A stretch of 64,000 nucleotides of DNA. It comes from Metellina segmentata (taxonomy: Eukaryota; Arthropoda; Arachnida; Araneae; Tetragnathidae). Under the pieces are notes generated by a model. The model worked only from the letters and a program-made list of their open reading frames with translations. It searched no databases and was not told the origin of the DNA. The position numbers were made by a program, and so were the translations under genes. The DNA is taken from the NCBI GenBank assembly GCA_947359465.1, contig OX375877.1, forward strand, positions 30,608,407 to 30,672,406. Direction: 5' to 3'. Below are positions 1-10,503 of this stretch, one piece after another (positions within the stretch are counted from its first letter, which is position 1; each line of letters opens with the position of its first letter).

Positions 1-1880
1 TTTAAGGGGAGAGAAATGGCGGAAAATAAAGTTTCAATAAAGATACGAGATTAAATATCAGTTGAGAGAAAATAAAGTTTTTTGACGCACAGAAATGAAA
101 CGTGTACGATAATCAATACCTTAGTTTATTCGGATGAACATAGTCTACCAACTGATTAATTAACTTAGTTTTTAAATACAAATAGCATTATTATTAACGA
201 AAATAATTGTATTTATATGTATTGATAGAAAAATAAAGGTACAAAATAAGAGTAGATACTTTAAAGACTCAGAAAAAAATTGAAATAATTTTTGAGAGGA
301 AATTTTTTTGACTACGAACAACTTTAACTAAATTAATGGTAAAATTAAAGTTATGAATTTTGAATAAACAAGGAAATTGTTTTTTCAAGGATATACTCTA
401 AAGTTTTTTCTAGAGTATATTAATAGCCATGTGATGAATTATTGCCAGATGATTAATGGCGACGTGATGAACGTGAAAAGGATTATATAAGCATCTTTTA
501 TCCAAGGATTTTAGATCCCCATATAAGATTAAGTTGTTCCACGTGGCTAATTCATTCTCAAGATCCCTGAAATAAACGTGTGCATAAGTTTGACAACTTT
601 CGCGAGTCCACGTTACATTTCATTGGTTTTGTAATAATGTTCTTCAAATTGCATTAAAGTTTTCACATATGGAAGTGATAAACAGAACACAGAGTAAGTC
701 ATTTCGCTCTTACAAAACCGTAGATCCAAAGCCCTTGGCTACGAACTCGAATCTCGCATATACCGAAGTCTGGTTGGTTACTTGAAGTTATCTGATTTCT
801 TCACATCGAAAAGCATTCCAGATTCCATAACGTCCTACAGAAAGACACGTCCTCCGCAGTTCATTCCGAGGGAAATGTGACAGCTCTTCTCATGGCTCTC
901 TGGGGTACCACAGAGTCTTGCCACGTGCATGCCACTTGGCAACTTCAAAGGTTTACGATCCATTGAAATTGGTATTAAAAAATATGATAATATTCCCTTT
1001 ATTAAAGTGCAGTCATGCCGCAAGATAGGTTTTATGTAACGTATCACTCTTCAGGAAAAGTCTAATCTAAATTACAGCTAAGGGAATTGCTGTTTAACTT
1101 TAAGAGTGCATGGTACCATACACAATTCACTTAAGTTTGATTGTAATTCCCTAAATTGTGTGTGTGTATCTTGTGTTTGTAAATTTTGCATTAGTTACAG
1201 TATATCGAAGAGCTGCATGCCCGTTTCTTGATTTTCTAAGAATTCCAATGGAGATTGCAGGCTAAATAGTTCGCATATCAAATTAAATCGGGTAGGAAAA
1301 TGCATATTTGCGTTATAAGTCCTGTTAGGTTTTCTTAAAGCAGCCTTTAATGCTCTTTGATTTTCTTTCATATCTCGTTGATGGTTTGCGTTTGGTGTAG
1401 CTTGGTCAATTTGCGCCACAAAACCCAAAATCCACCAAAGTATCAATCAATCGTCCTAAGCCAAACCCCCAAGGTATTTGGCAATCATACGAAATGTGGG
1501 AGAAGTTAGGTTTTAACGTTTGACTCTAATTGAACTTTCTCAAATGTTTAACCAATTTCTATGACTGACAATTATTATTTTAGATCACTTTAATACTGCT
1601 CAAGTGAAACATGTCCTTGATAGAAACGATTTCCGGCGGCCGAAAAACGCCAGAATGATTTCGAATGATTTCTATTCGAATTCACCCTTAAGACATTTTT
1701 TAATTTCGAAAAAGATAACAGATATGTTGATCTGCTAACTAAGCTACCGAACTTTTTTCACTGCTAGAATTTTTCTAGGCGAAATTCGTTTCCTTGATAC
1801 ACCTTAGTAGAAATAGTGTTGCATTGCTCTAAGGTCGTTTTTGCTACACGAAGGCTGATCAGACAGGAGCCTAGATATAC
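1..1880. other. AT-rich non-coding DNA, nothing recognised
   Basis: Only short chance open frames occur here, none with a domain, codon bias or splice context I can recognise. No clear tandem repeat or transposon end was seen. Confidence 0.4.
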
Positions 1881-1884
1881 CACA

Positions 1885-2100
1885 GGAAGAGTTATCTCAG
1901 AATTTTTATCTTTTCTATCGAAGATATCTCGTCTATCAAGGAATTGCCATTTTCTTATGATGATGAGATCAAGATCGGGACAGTATTCCAATGATGAGAT
2001 CAAGATCGGGACAGTCTTCCATTGATGAGATATCTTGTCCACCAAGATCTGGTCAGTTTTGCTAACAACAAGGTACCTAGTCTAGACAACCACCAGGAGA
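1885..2100. repeat. GAGATATCTYGTCC-type dispersed minisatellite, locus 1
   Basis: Degenerate repeats built around the words GAGATATCTTGTCC and CAAGATCTGGTCAG. A 31-bp direct duplication is visible (GATGAGATCAAGATCGGGAC at about 1962 and again at 1993). The same family occurs at about 22.03, 38.58, 40.31, 53.48 and 55.6 kb in this window. It lies next to the Tc1-like pseudogene that follows. Confidence 0.6.
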
Positions 2101-2109
2101 GTTAAATAT

Positions 2110-2570
2110 ACTCTATAAAAAAAATCGATGTTGACCACAATAATGTTCAGAATTATTGTGGTGCCAGCCTTGATCAACTTGGAACTGCGCTGACTGGGGA
2201 CCTATAGTCTTTAGTGACGAGTCCCGCTTCCATCTGTGTCGTGACGACAACCGTAGACGTATCTGGAGACGTCCAGGGCAGCGTGTGGATCCTGCCTTTA
2301 CTATCGCACGCCACACATGCCTACAACAGGGCGTTATGGTCTGAGGTACCATCTCCTTTGATAGCCCTTTGGTAGTCATTTCTGGCACACAGCACAGTCG
2401 TGCGTAGACGACATTCTACGATCGGTGGTGTTACCGTTCCTTTTGTGACACCCCGGACTTACTTTTCAACAAGATAATGCCCGAACGCACACGGCACGTG
2501 GTGCTATGATTTGTCCTCAAGCTTTCCCAACATTTTCAAGAGTGGATTCCTAATATCGCTTACCCCTATT
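2110..2570 (+). pseudogene. Tc1/mariner-type transposase remnant
   Basis: Read on the plus strand, 2153-2300 gives a Tc1-like catalytic segment: STWNCADWGPIVFSDESRFH, where the D of SDES (2216-2218) is the first acidic residue of the DDE triad. It continues into RIWRRPGQRVDPAF. A second block at 2464-2496 reads FQQDNARTHTAR, the second catalytic Asp with its usual Asn neighbour, but it lies in a different frame. In-frame stops replace an Arg (TGA at 2171) and the Trp of the GVMVWG motif. The third catalytic residue is not seen, because the copy ends where a hAT element has inserted at 2579. It is a dead DNA-transposon gene. The minus-strand frame over this stretch is a shadow. Confidence 0.85.
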
Positions 2571-2578
2571 CCTATTAC

Positions 2579-3365
2579 TAGGGCAACTTTTTGCAACAAA
2601 TGCAACTTTTTTTCACACATTCTACGCTGCATGTAAAGGACTAAAACGAAAATTCCTCTGACATGGGGTGTATTGTAAGTGAGTTATAACCGCAACATAA
2701 ATGCAACTTTTTGCATTAATGCAACCACATACAAATTTTTTAAAATGCAGCTTAAAATTAATTAATATGAAATTACCATTACATTTTTTGCCCTCTGAAC
2801 CAACCCTTCGAACGCGTGTGTCTGATCTTGCGAACGCCGAAATATTGCAGATCAAACAAGAAGTTCATGGAAAGAAGGTGATCGTCCTAACAGACGAAAG
2901 TGAAATAAATGGCAAGAAGTAACTTTTAACACATTGGTTAAAACTCTTGATAATCCAGAGGAAACTTGCGTGATCGACTGCACAGTTTGCGAGGTGAGTG
3001 TCGATCATCAATATGTTGTTCGCCTTGTAGATGACGTTTTAAAATCTCTGAATGTGGAGCGAAAGGATTTTGCGCTTCTGCTATCCGATACAGCACATTA
3101 TATGACAGTGCAGTTTTTCAATGTTAAAGAAATTAATGGTCAAGGATCGACCATTCAACGTTCTTCTGTATTTAAGAATGTTTTATAATACTGTTGCACA
3201 CGACTAAAATTGTCAATATATTTTGAATTTTTTCATCTTTTACGAATAATTTATTTCAGAATTTAGTTTATTAAAAATAAAAGCAAGTTTATTTCCATAA
3301 ATGCAACTTTAGGGAATAATAAATGCAACTTTTCACATTTTTACTGCAACGTTAAAGTTGCCTTA
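2579..3365 (+). mobile_element. hAT element with TIRs and 8-bp TSD
   Basis: The left end reads TAGGGCAACTTT and the right end is its inverse, AAAGTTGCCTTA (one mismatch). The flanks are CCTATTAC (2571-2578) and CCTATTAA (3366-3373), an 8-bp duplication matching at 7 of 8 positions, as expected for the hAT superfamily. The subterminal regions carry many copies of AAATGCAACTTTT in direct orientation, a pattern common in hAT transposase-binding regions. The interior holds a decayed transposase (next entry). It inserted at the end of the Tc1-like remnant. Confidence 0.8.
2745..3125 (+). pseudogene. CGGBP1-like hAT transposase fragment, frameshifted
   Basis: Two adjoining plus-strand frames together resemble the CGGBP1-like hAT transposases common in arthropods. 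The first includes LPSEPTLRTRVSDLANAE and HGKKVIVLTDESEINGKK, matching the part of the RNase-H-like fold with the first catalytic Asp region. A stop/frameshift follows near 2920. The second frame resumes with VKTLDNPEETCVIDC and DDVLKSLNVERKDFALLLSD, where the LLLSDTAHYM motif is typical before the conserved Cys/His segment. The rest of the catalytic domain and the dimerisation tail are missing. Family assignment is from remembered motifs. Confidence 0.7.
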
Positions 3366-3373
3366 CCTATTAA

Positions 3374-3930
3374 CATCCACCAGAAGAAATTAATGTAGAA
3401 CATCCAACCTGGAGATAGCAGCATTTAAGATCTAGATGATTTTATGACTTTATGTATTTACCAGAATTTTAATTTAGTTTCCTGTTCATTCCTAACAACA
3501 ATCTCGTTTTAATTCTTATATATCGGTATAATCAGAACTTGTGTAGCAAATAGGGATGTTACTAATAGTGACTTCACAGTAACAGTTCCAACTGTGATTG
3601 CTACCGAAGAATATCTGTGATTCTAAACTGACTGAATTAATTTGTTTGAAAGATGATGCTGTTTTTTGTGATTTAAGAAAATTGTTGCACACAGTCGTCA
3701 ACGTAGCGGCTTACAACGCCAAAAGATTACCACCGATTAGGTCTACCAAATCACAGATACTCAGCAGTTTTCACTGCTACCGAATCACCAACACCATTCG
3801 TAGTTACTAATCACAATCACCGATTGAGGTAAAATTATATCAGCTGATATCACTTAGCCCTCAATCCCATCTTGCGAATCATAATCGCTATATCGGGATC
3901 AAACGATATTCGCTGATATCAGTTAACCCT
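3374..3930. other. Left flank of the minisatellite
   Basis: Contains degenerate precursors of the array unit (for example TGATTGCTACCGAA near 3595 and GCTACCGAATCACC near 3776) and two copies of CAGCTGATATCA/CGCTGATATCAGTTAACCC-like sequence at about 3841 and 3911. No gene seen. Confidence 0.5.
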
Positions 3931-3936
3931 CGATCA

Positions 3937-6330
3937 CTGCTACCGAATGGCACATATTCTCAATCACTGCTCCAGCAATCACTGCTACCGAGTGACACAT
4001 ATTCTCAATCACTGTTCCAGCAATCACTTCTACCGAGTGACACATATTCTCAATCACTGTTCCAGCAATCACTTCTACCGAATGGCACATATTCTCAATC
4101 ACTGTTCAAGCAATCACTTCTACCGAGTGACACATATTCTCAATGACTGTTCCAGTAGTCACTTCTACCGAGTAACACATATTCTCAATCACTGTTCCAG
4201 CAATCACTTCTACCGAATGGCACATATTCTCAATCACTGTTCAAGCAATCACTTCTACCGAGTGACACATATTCTCAATCACTGTTCCAGTAGTCACTTC
4301 TACCGAGTAACACATATTCTCAATCACTGTTCCAGCAATCACTACTACCAAATGGCACATATTCTCAATCACTACTACCGAATGGCACATATTCTCAATC
4401 ACTACTACCGAATGGCACATATTCTCAATAAATGTTCCAGAAGTCACTTCTACCGAGTGACACATATTCTCAATCATTGCTATCGAATGGCAAATATTTT
4501 CAATCATTGTTCTAGTAATCACTTCTACCGAGTGACACATATTCTCAATCACTGTTCCAGCAATCACTGCAACCGAATGGCACATATTCTCAATCACTGT
4601 TCCAGAAATCACTTCTATAGAATGGCACATATTCTCAATCACTGTTCCAGCAATCACTACTACCGAGTAACACATATTCTCAATCACTGTTCCAGCAATC
4701 ACTGCTACCGAGTGACACATATTCTCAATCACTGTTCGAGCAATCACTGCTACCGAATGGCACATATTCTCTATCACTGTTCCAGAAATCACTACTACCG
4801 AGTGACACATATTCTCAATCACTGTTCCAGCAATCAGTTCTACCGAGTGACACATATTCTCAATCACTGTTCCAGCAATCACTCCTACCAAATGGCACAT
4901 ATTCTCAATCACTGTTCAAGCAATCACTTTTACCGAGTGACACATATTCTCAATCACTGTTCCAGTAGTCACTTCTACCGAGTAACACATATTCTCAATC
5001 ACTGTTCCAGAAATCACTACTACCGAATGGCACATATTCTCAATCACTACTACCGAATGGCACATATTCTCAATAAATGTTCCAGAAATCACTTCTACCG
5101 AGTGACACATATTCTCAATCATTGCTATCGAATGGCAAATATTTTCAATCATTGTTCTAGTAATCACTTCTACCGAGTGACACATATTCTCAATCACTGT
5201 TCCAGCAATCACTGCTACCGAATGGCACATATTCTCAATCACTGTTCAAGCAATCACTTCTACCGAGTGACACATATTCTCAATCACTGTTCCAGTAGTC
5301 ACTTCTAACGAGTAACACATATTCTCAATCACTGTTCCAGCAATCACTACTACCGAATGGCACATATTCTCAATCACTACTACCGAATGGCACATATTCT
5401 CAATAAATGTTCCAGAAATCACTTCTACCGAGTGACACATATTCTCAATCATTGCTATCGAATGGCAAATATTTTCAATCATTGTTCTAGTAATCACTTC
5501 TACCGAGTGACACATATTCTCAATCACTGTTCCAGCAATCACTGCTACCGAATGGCACATATTCTCAATCACTGTTCCAGAAATCACTACTACCGAGTGA
5601 CACATATTCTCAATCACTGTTCCAGCAATCACTGCTACCGAGTGACACATATTCTCAATCACTGTTCGAGCAATCACTGCTACCGAATGGCACATATTCT
5701 CTATCACTGTTTCAGAAATCACTACTACCGAGTGACACATATTCTCAATCACTGTTCCAGCAATCACTTCTACCGAGTGACACTTATTCTCAATCACTGT
5801 TCCAGTAGTCACTTCTACCGAGTGACACATATTCTCAATCACTGTTCCAGCAATCACTACTACCGAATGGCACATATTCTCAATCACTACTACCGAATGG
5901 CACATATTCTCAATAAATGTTCCAGAAATCACTTCTACCGAGTGACACATATTCTCAATCATTGCTATCGAATGGCAAATATTTTCAATCATTGTTCTAG
6001 TAATCACTTCTACCGAGAGACACATATTCTCAATCACTGTTCCAGCAATCACTGCTACCGAATGGCACATATTCTCAATCACTGTTCCAGAAATTATTTC
6101 TACCGAACGGCACATATTCTCAATCACTGTTTCAGAAATCACTACTACCGAGTGACACATATTCTCAATCACTGTTCCAGCAATCACTGCTACCGAGTGA
6201 CACATATTCTCAATCACTGTTCGAGCAATCACTGCTACCGAATGGCACATATTCTCTATCACTGTTCCAGTAATCACTTCTACCGAGTGACACATATTCT
6301 CAATCACTACTACCGAATCACTGTTATTTT
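3937..6330. repeat. 45-bp minisatellite array, open on both strands
   Basis: About 55 units of a 45-bp repeat whose core is CTACCGARTGRCACATATTC followed by TCAATCACTGTTCCAGCAAT. Shorter 30-bp variants lack 15 bp (TGTTCCAGCAATCAC). Both lengths are multiples of three and the unit has no stop in one frame on each strand. The array is therefore open for 453 and 328 codons on plus (3947-5308, 5357-6343) and 372, 223 and 108 codons on minus. The plus frame repeats HILNHCSSNHFYRVT, the minus frame GTVIENMCHSVEVIA. A variant block beginning CAATAAATGTTCCAG recurs at about 4426, 5071, 5401 and 5911, so there is higher-order structure with spacings of 645, 330 and 510 bp. I regard the frames as by-products, not genes. 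Confidence 0.92.
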
Positions 6331-6344
6331 GGTAATCCAGTAGC

Positions 6345-7080
6345 AGGTAAGAACTGTGAGTCAAAATTATCAGTGATTAAGTATCAGTTCCGTGATACAT
6401 TCGCTTAACCTTTACGCTGCGGCAGGTAGACAATTGTTGCCACTACAATTTATTTTACACCAGCGGCATGGTATACATCTGTGTACGATGAATGTTATCC
6501 CCCTTTTAAGTGACCGCTGGCATCGATCACCATTTACGAGCTGTCAGCGACTGACCGTTCTAGAGTGTCCCTCCTTTTATTCGGTACCCTACCCTGTCGA
6601 CCGTGAGGTGTGAACGCTTCGGGGGAAAGGCAGAAGGTCGCTCTGGTGACACACGCCACACAATACTATGAAAGGAAAGCGTCAGTCGTAAATGCCACTC
6701 AAGGCTCTATCGCTCAAGTTAGGTAAGGGGGGTTGGACATGCAGAGGTGAAAGAGCCGTTACTGGAGACGATTGAAAATATATAAGCGCTGCAGCTAGAA
6801 GGTTAATATCCCTAGTAGCAAATAATGCCTTTGAGCAACAAAACCAAAAGCAAGCTTAAATGCTCATAAATCTATAATTGTGTTTAGGTTTCTGTTAGAA
6901 ATCTTAAATGTCGAGACTTTTGACGAGTCAACGAAAGGAGGTTGAAGGGATTTCGTGCACAATCTCTCACACTGCAAATTTCTGGATGCTTTGGCTGAAT
7001 GTTGGTTGAACCTCAAACTGCTTACAAGTGAAATATAGTTCTCAGCGACGCAATTTTCAGTTTCAATATCTACTGTTCAG
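6345..7080. other. Unique-looking non-coding DNA
   Basis: No repeat, transposon end or gene recognised. Base composition is more balanced than in the flanks. Confidence 0.35.
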
Positions 7081-7083
7081 ATC

Positions 7084-7737
7084 TTGCGCATGATTGAACT
7101 TGCTACAGAAACGATACAATTCCACTGTTCAAAAAAAAGAACAAAGGAAAACCTGTATCGAATCTTATTCTTTCTGGAGGCAGCATCGCGAATTCCAAAC
7201 CCACAATCTCTTTTGATCTATGGCCTCTCGAATCCCAACCTGCTAAACCGCCCGAAAATGTTAACATGCCGAAACTCCACAGGACGAATCTCGTATCTCA
7301 ATTCACTTCGCGATTTAATAAAAGAAGAAGAAGAAAAAACGCGTATAAATCTACCGGGGAGGAAAAAACCGCCACGACGAAAATTCCTTCTTTCCCGAAA
7401 CAACACGGCGGACATAAGCCCTGGGTTCCAGGCTCTTTTGACAACTTTCAAAATGGAGTCCATTACCTTTTGTTGCGGCGCCCAAGATAAATGGCTTCGC
7501 TCGCGACGGTTAGGAACGGCCATTTTGTCCGTGATTTATACGACGGTGTGCACAGTGGCGCCGTCTGGCCAAGAAGACGAAAGATGCTTACTCTGCCCGA
7601 CTTTTCAGCTTTCTTGGAGGAACGATAATAATAATAATAAAAACGGGGGTTTCGGAGGTAGGGAAAAGGCCGATTATGATGTCACTGATGGAGGGGCCGT
7701 GATGACGATTGGGGGGAGTTGCAGGACACATTCCTGA
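7084..7737 (+). other. Unrecognised 217-codon open frame in a GC-richer block
   Basis: The frame is the longest non-repetitive one in the window and lies in a GC-richer, non-repetitive block that extends to about 7960. The predicted protein is basic with an EEEEK run (near residues 81-85), an arginine/lysine-rich stretch and an N5 run near the end. I recognise no domain, signal peptide or membrane segment. The block also carries an overlapping minus-strand frame. The composition could equally reflect a conserved non-coding element or an untranslated exon. I would not call it a gene without transcript evidence. Confidence 0.15.
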
Positions 7738-8147
7738 GGAAAAGGAGTTTTGTGAGATCAATACTGTGAGGTGCTCTGGATTGTCAAGTGTGGGCTTTGA
7801 AGGGTGGATATTTGTCATATTCCCGAACTGTAGTTTAGGTTTGTTATTGATGGTTCTTCTGTTGGTGGGATGAGGGGAAATGAGCTTTCTCTCGGCTATC
7901 GAGGTGAGTTTAGTTGTTTGGGGGTTTGAGTGGGATTTTTGAGACACATTTTTCTCATTCACAATGGGGATTGATCAAAAGGAGGTAAGGACGTCTTGAT
8001 GTATCTGTTTCATTGATGACATCTTCCAAAATAGAGTACGCTTTTCACATACCTTTTTTTATTTTCGTAAGGTAGGTGGACTTGTTAATTTTTTCAAAGA
8101 ATGATAATTCACAGATCTAGCATCTGTAGAAGATTTATCATATTACT

Positions 8148-9045
8148 GGACAACACAGCGGTCTATTGGCGACGGTCCGGGATCAATTCCGAAAAGAAAT
8201 ATCCAAGGACAACGCCTTTCAATTTTGAACTAAGGTCGGATGACGAGTAGTGATGCGACATCGACAGCAAAACATCGATGTTTTGAAACATCGATGCTCA
8301 AATTTAAAACATCGATGTTGATAATGCATCGCCCCCAAACCATCGACGTTTTTCAAATTAAGTGTATTTAAAAAATTTTCCCCATTTAATTAAAACTGGT
8401 TTAGCAACTATTGAAGCGACATCGACAGCAAAACATCGATGTTCAAAATTAAAATATCGATGTTAATAATGCATCGCCCCAAAACCATCGATGTTCTTAA
8501 AATTCAGTGTATTTAAACTTTTTTACACATTTCTTAAAACTGGTTTATCAACTAGTTATGCGACATCGGCTCCAATACATCGATGTTTTTTTTATAAAAC
8601 ATCAATGTTTTGAAAGCATCGACATCGATGGCGCATCCCTACTTTTCAGACCCTTCACCCTTGGCCACTTTGGTCTAAAAGTATGTTCAATTTGCTGATT
8701 ATAAAAAGTATGCTACTTGGTTATTTTTAAAATTTGTTTAACTGTACTTTTTTTATTTAAAAAATAAAACATCGATAACGTAAAAACATCGACTAGTATA
8801 AACATCGATGTTACAAACATCGACATCGATGTAGCATCCCTAATGACGAGGTTAGTACCTGAGCCCGGCAACCCCACTATCCAAACTTCCACACAACGCC
8901 AACGTGAGGGCATTTGAGGCCACGACAGATTTTGCGTGCACCAGCCCCTGGGTACACGACAGTCTTTGGTTGGACAGAGTTACGAACTCGCATCCCTCCG
9001 GTTACTAATCCGTTTCTATATCACCTTGGTTACCTTCGGTCCCTT
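8148..9045 (-). repeat. tRNA-derived SINE (type B), split by a hAT element
   Basis: On the minus strand the head lies near 9045 and the 3' end near 8150. Head sequence reads GTTACTAATCC/CGGAGGGATGCGAGTTCG-like on the inverse strand, with a degenerate pol III B box (GAGTTCGTAAC). The body holds the shared SINE sequence TCACGTTGGCGTTGTGTGGA and CGTCATCCGACCTTAG. The 3' part contains GATCCCGGACCGTCG and CAATAGACC. Bases 8248-8842 are a hAT insertion with a perfect TSD, so SINE sequence occupies 8148-8247 and 8851-9045. Confidence 0.75.
8248..8842. mobile_element. Non-autonomous hAT element (ATCGATG family), perfect TSD
   Basis: Ends are TAGTGATGCGACATCGA at left and the inverse ATCGATGTAGCATCCCTA at right. 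Perfect 8-bp TSD ATGACGAG at 8240-8247 and 8843-8850, which identifies the hAT superfamily. The interior is filled with the palindrome AACATCGATGTT. A third TIR-like end (CATCGACATCGATGGCGCAT then CCCTA) lies internally near 8617-8642, so the element looks composite. The segment after it (CTTTTCAGACCCTTCACCCT) is shared with the copies at 19.6 and 25.3 kb. No transposase. Confidence 0.88.
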
Positions 9046-9099
9046 GGACTTCCTCGATGAGAGTTATAAAACTATCCCATGAAGTAGAAAAGAAGATGT

Positions 9100-9570
9100 T
9101 CTGCTTACTCGTTTTCGAACTAATTAGTCAATGACTAAAATACTTTTATTTCATGGAAATAATCCTCAAGAATCTAAACTGAAACTGCGGAGAGGTGAAG
9201 ATCTAAAACACATTGTTTGAGACTGTCCTCTATACAAAATCCAAAGGAGGATTACCTCGAAAGATAAGCCCACATTTCTCAATATTGAATCTTGTTTAGA
9301 TTTAAAATCAAACAACTTTCCTAAAATGAGTGTTCTTACTCGTTTTCGAACCAATTTGAATGACTAAAATACTGTTGTTTCATGGTTATAATCCTCAAGA
9401 ATCTAAACTGCAACTGCGGAGAGGTGGAGATCTAAAACACATTGTTTACGAATGTCCTCTATACTAAATCCAAAGGGGAATTAACTCGAAAGATAAGCCC
9501 ACACTTCTCAATATTAAATCTTGTTTAGATTTAAAATCCAACAACTTTCCTGAAATGAGAGCACTGGAAA
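9100..9570 (+). pseudogene. LINE ORF2 C-terminal fragment, tandemly duplicated
   Basis: Two direct copies, 229 bp apart (TCCTCAAGAATCTAAACTG at 9163 and 9392). In mixed frames they read CNCGE followed by GDLKHIVYECPLYTKSKGEL, the CCHC-type zinc motif found after the RNase H domain at the end of Jockey/R1-type LINE ORF2 proteins. A one-base shift separates the Cys pair from GDLKHIVYECP, and stops follow, so neither copy is functional. No poly(A) or TSD was identified. Confidence 0.6.
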
Positions 9571-10312
9571 AACTTTTGATAAAAATAAAAAGATTTTAAA
9601 GAATATTGTACCCAATTTACTATCTCTATAACTAAAAGTCAATATTTCCCATGGATCAATTGTGTCAAAGACGGTTATCCCTGTAGCAAAAAACAAAAGA
9701 ATTTTCCCAATTCCATTTCTTTTTCCTTTTTATATCAATATTACCCATTTGGTTGGATTTCAAATATTATCTTACTTTTACCTTCGAAACGTTAAGCTAT
9801 CATTTGCAGATGTCCTTATGTAGCTACATTCTGATGTCCTGATCCTTACTTTGTCTTTTGTGAAACTTATGATCCGTAGACCCGTTTCCGATCATTAATT
9901 ATTTGTGAAAGCAGGATCATTTATAGCATTCCGATGCGTTCATATAATTCTGTAAGCACAAATGAGACGAACATAGAATACATGTACATTACACATGTAG
10001 TATATGGATATATAGATATGCAGAATATATGTATTCCTTAAGACCAAATAAATTGAAAAAATTATAAAATGTCCAGACAGTGTCGAAAATTATTTGCAGG
10101 AACCTTTCTTAGATGATGTTTACATTTTTCTGTGACTGAAAAAAGTGATTATTTGGAGCACTTTTCAAATCTAGAATTAATAAATTTAACCTGATGAACA
10201 CTCCAACCAAATTCTCCGAGTTCTTCCAAAAATCTTACAAAAAATGTTCCAAATGAAGTCAAATTATTTATAGAAGTCCACATACTGCATTAATAATTAT
10301 TACATGAATTAC

Positions 10313-10503
10313 AAAACTGAAAGGGTTGGCCTCTGGACCGGAAGGTTTCTGTTTCGAATTCGGGGTCAGGGATGGATGTAAAATTATGCTATCCCTTGAT
10401 AGGAGCAATGATGGTGCTCCTTCACAAGTGGCCATCACTTCCAGCATAATGGCCTATGCTTGAGTTAATAAGTGCCTGCCTGCCATTGGAAAAAAACTGA
10501 AAG
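10313..10503 (+). repeat. 5'-truncated tRNA-derived SINE with 11-bp TSD
   Basis: Body starts GGTTGGCCTCTGGACCGGAA and contains a B box (TTTCGAATTCGGG). It ends TGCCTGCCATTGGAAAAAA, the same 3' end and A-tail as the full copy at 60.1 kb. Flanked by AAAACTGAAAG at 10313-10323 and 10493-10503. The A box is lost, so it is 5' truncated, as expected from target-primed reverse transcription. Confidence 0.8.

Noticed and set aside
2113..2388. Minus-strand 91-codon frame
   Set aside because: Shadow of the Tc1-like transposase remnant, which reads correctly on the plus strand.
3937..6330. CRISPR array
   Set aside because: Units are directly tandem with no unique spacers, and the DNA is eukaryotic.
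3937..6343. Long repeat-protein genes on both strands
   Set aside because: The frames follow from a stop-free unit of 45/30 bp; both strands are open equally and there is no start, splice or promoter context.
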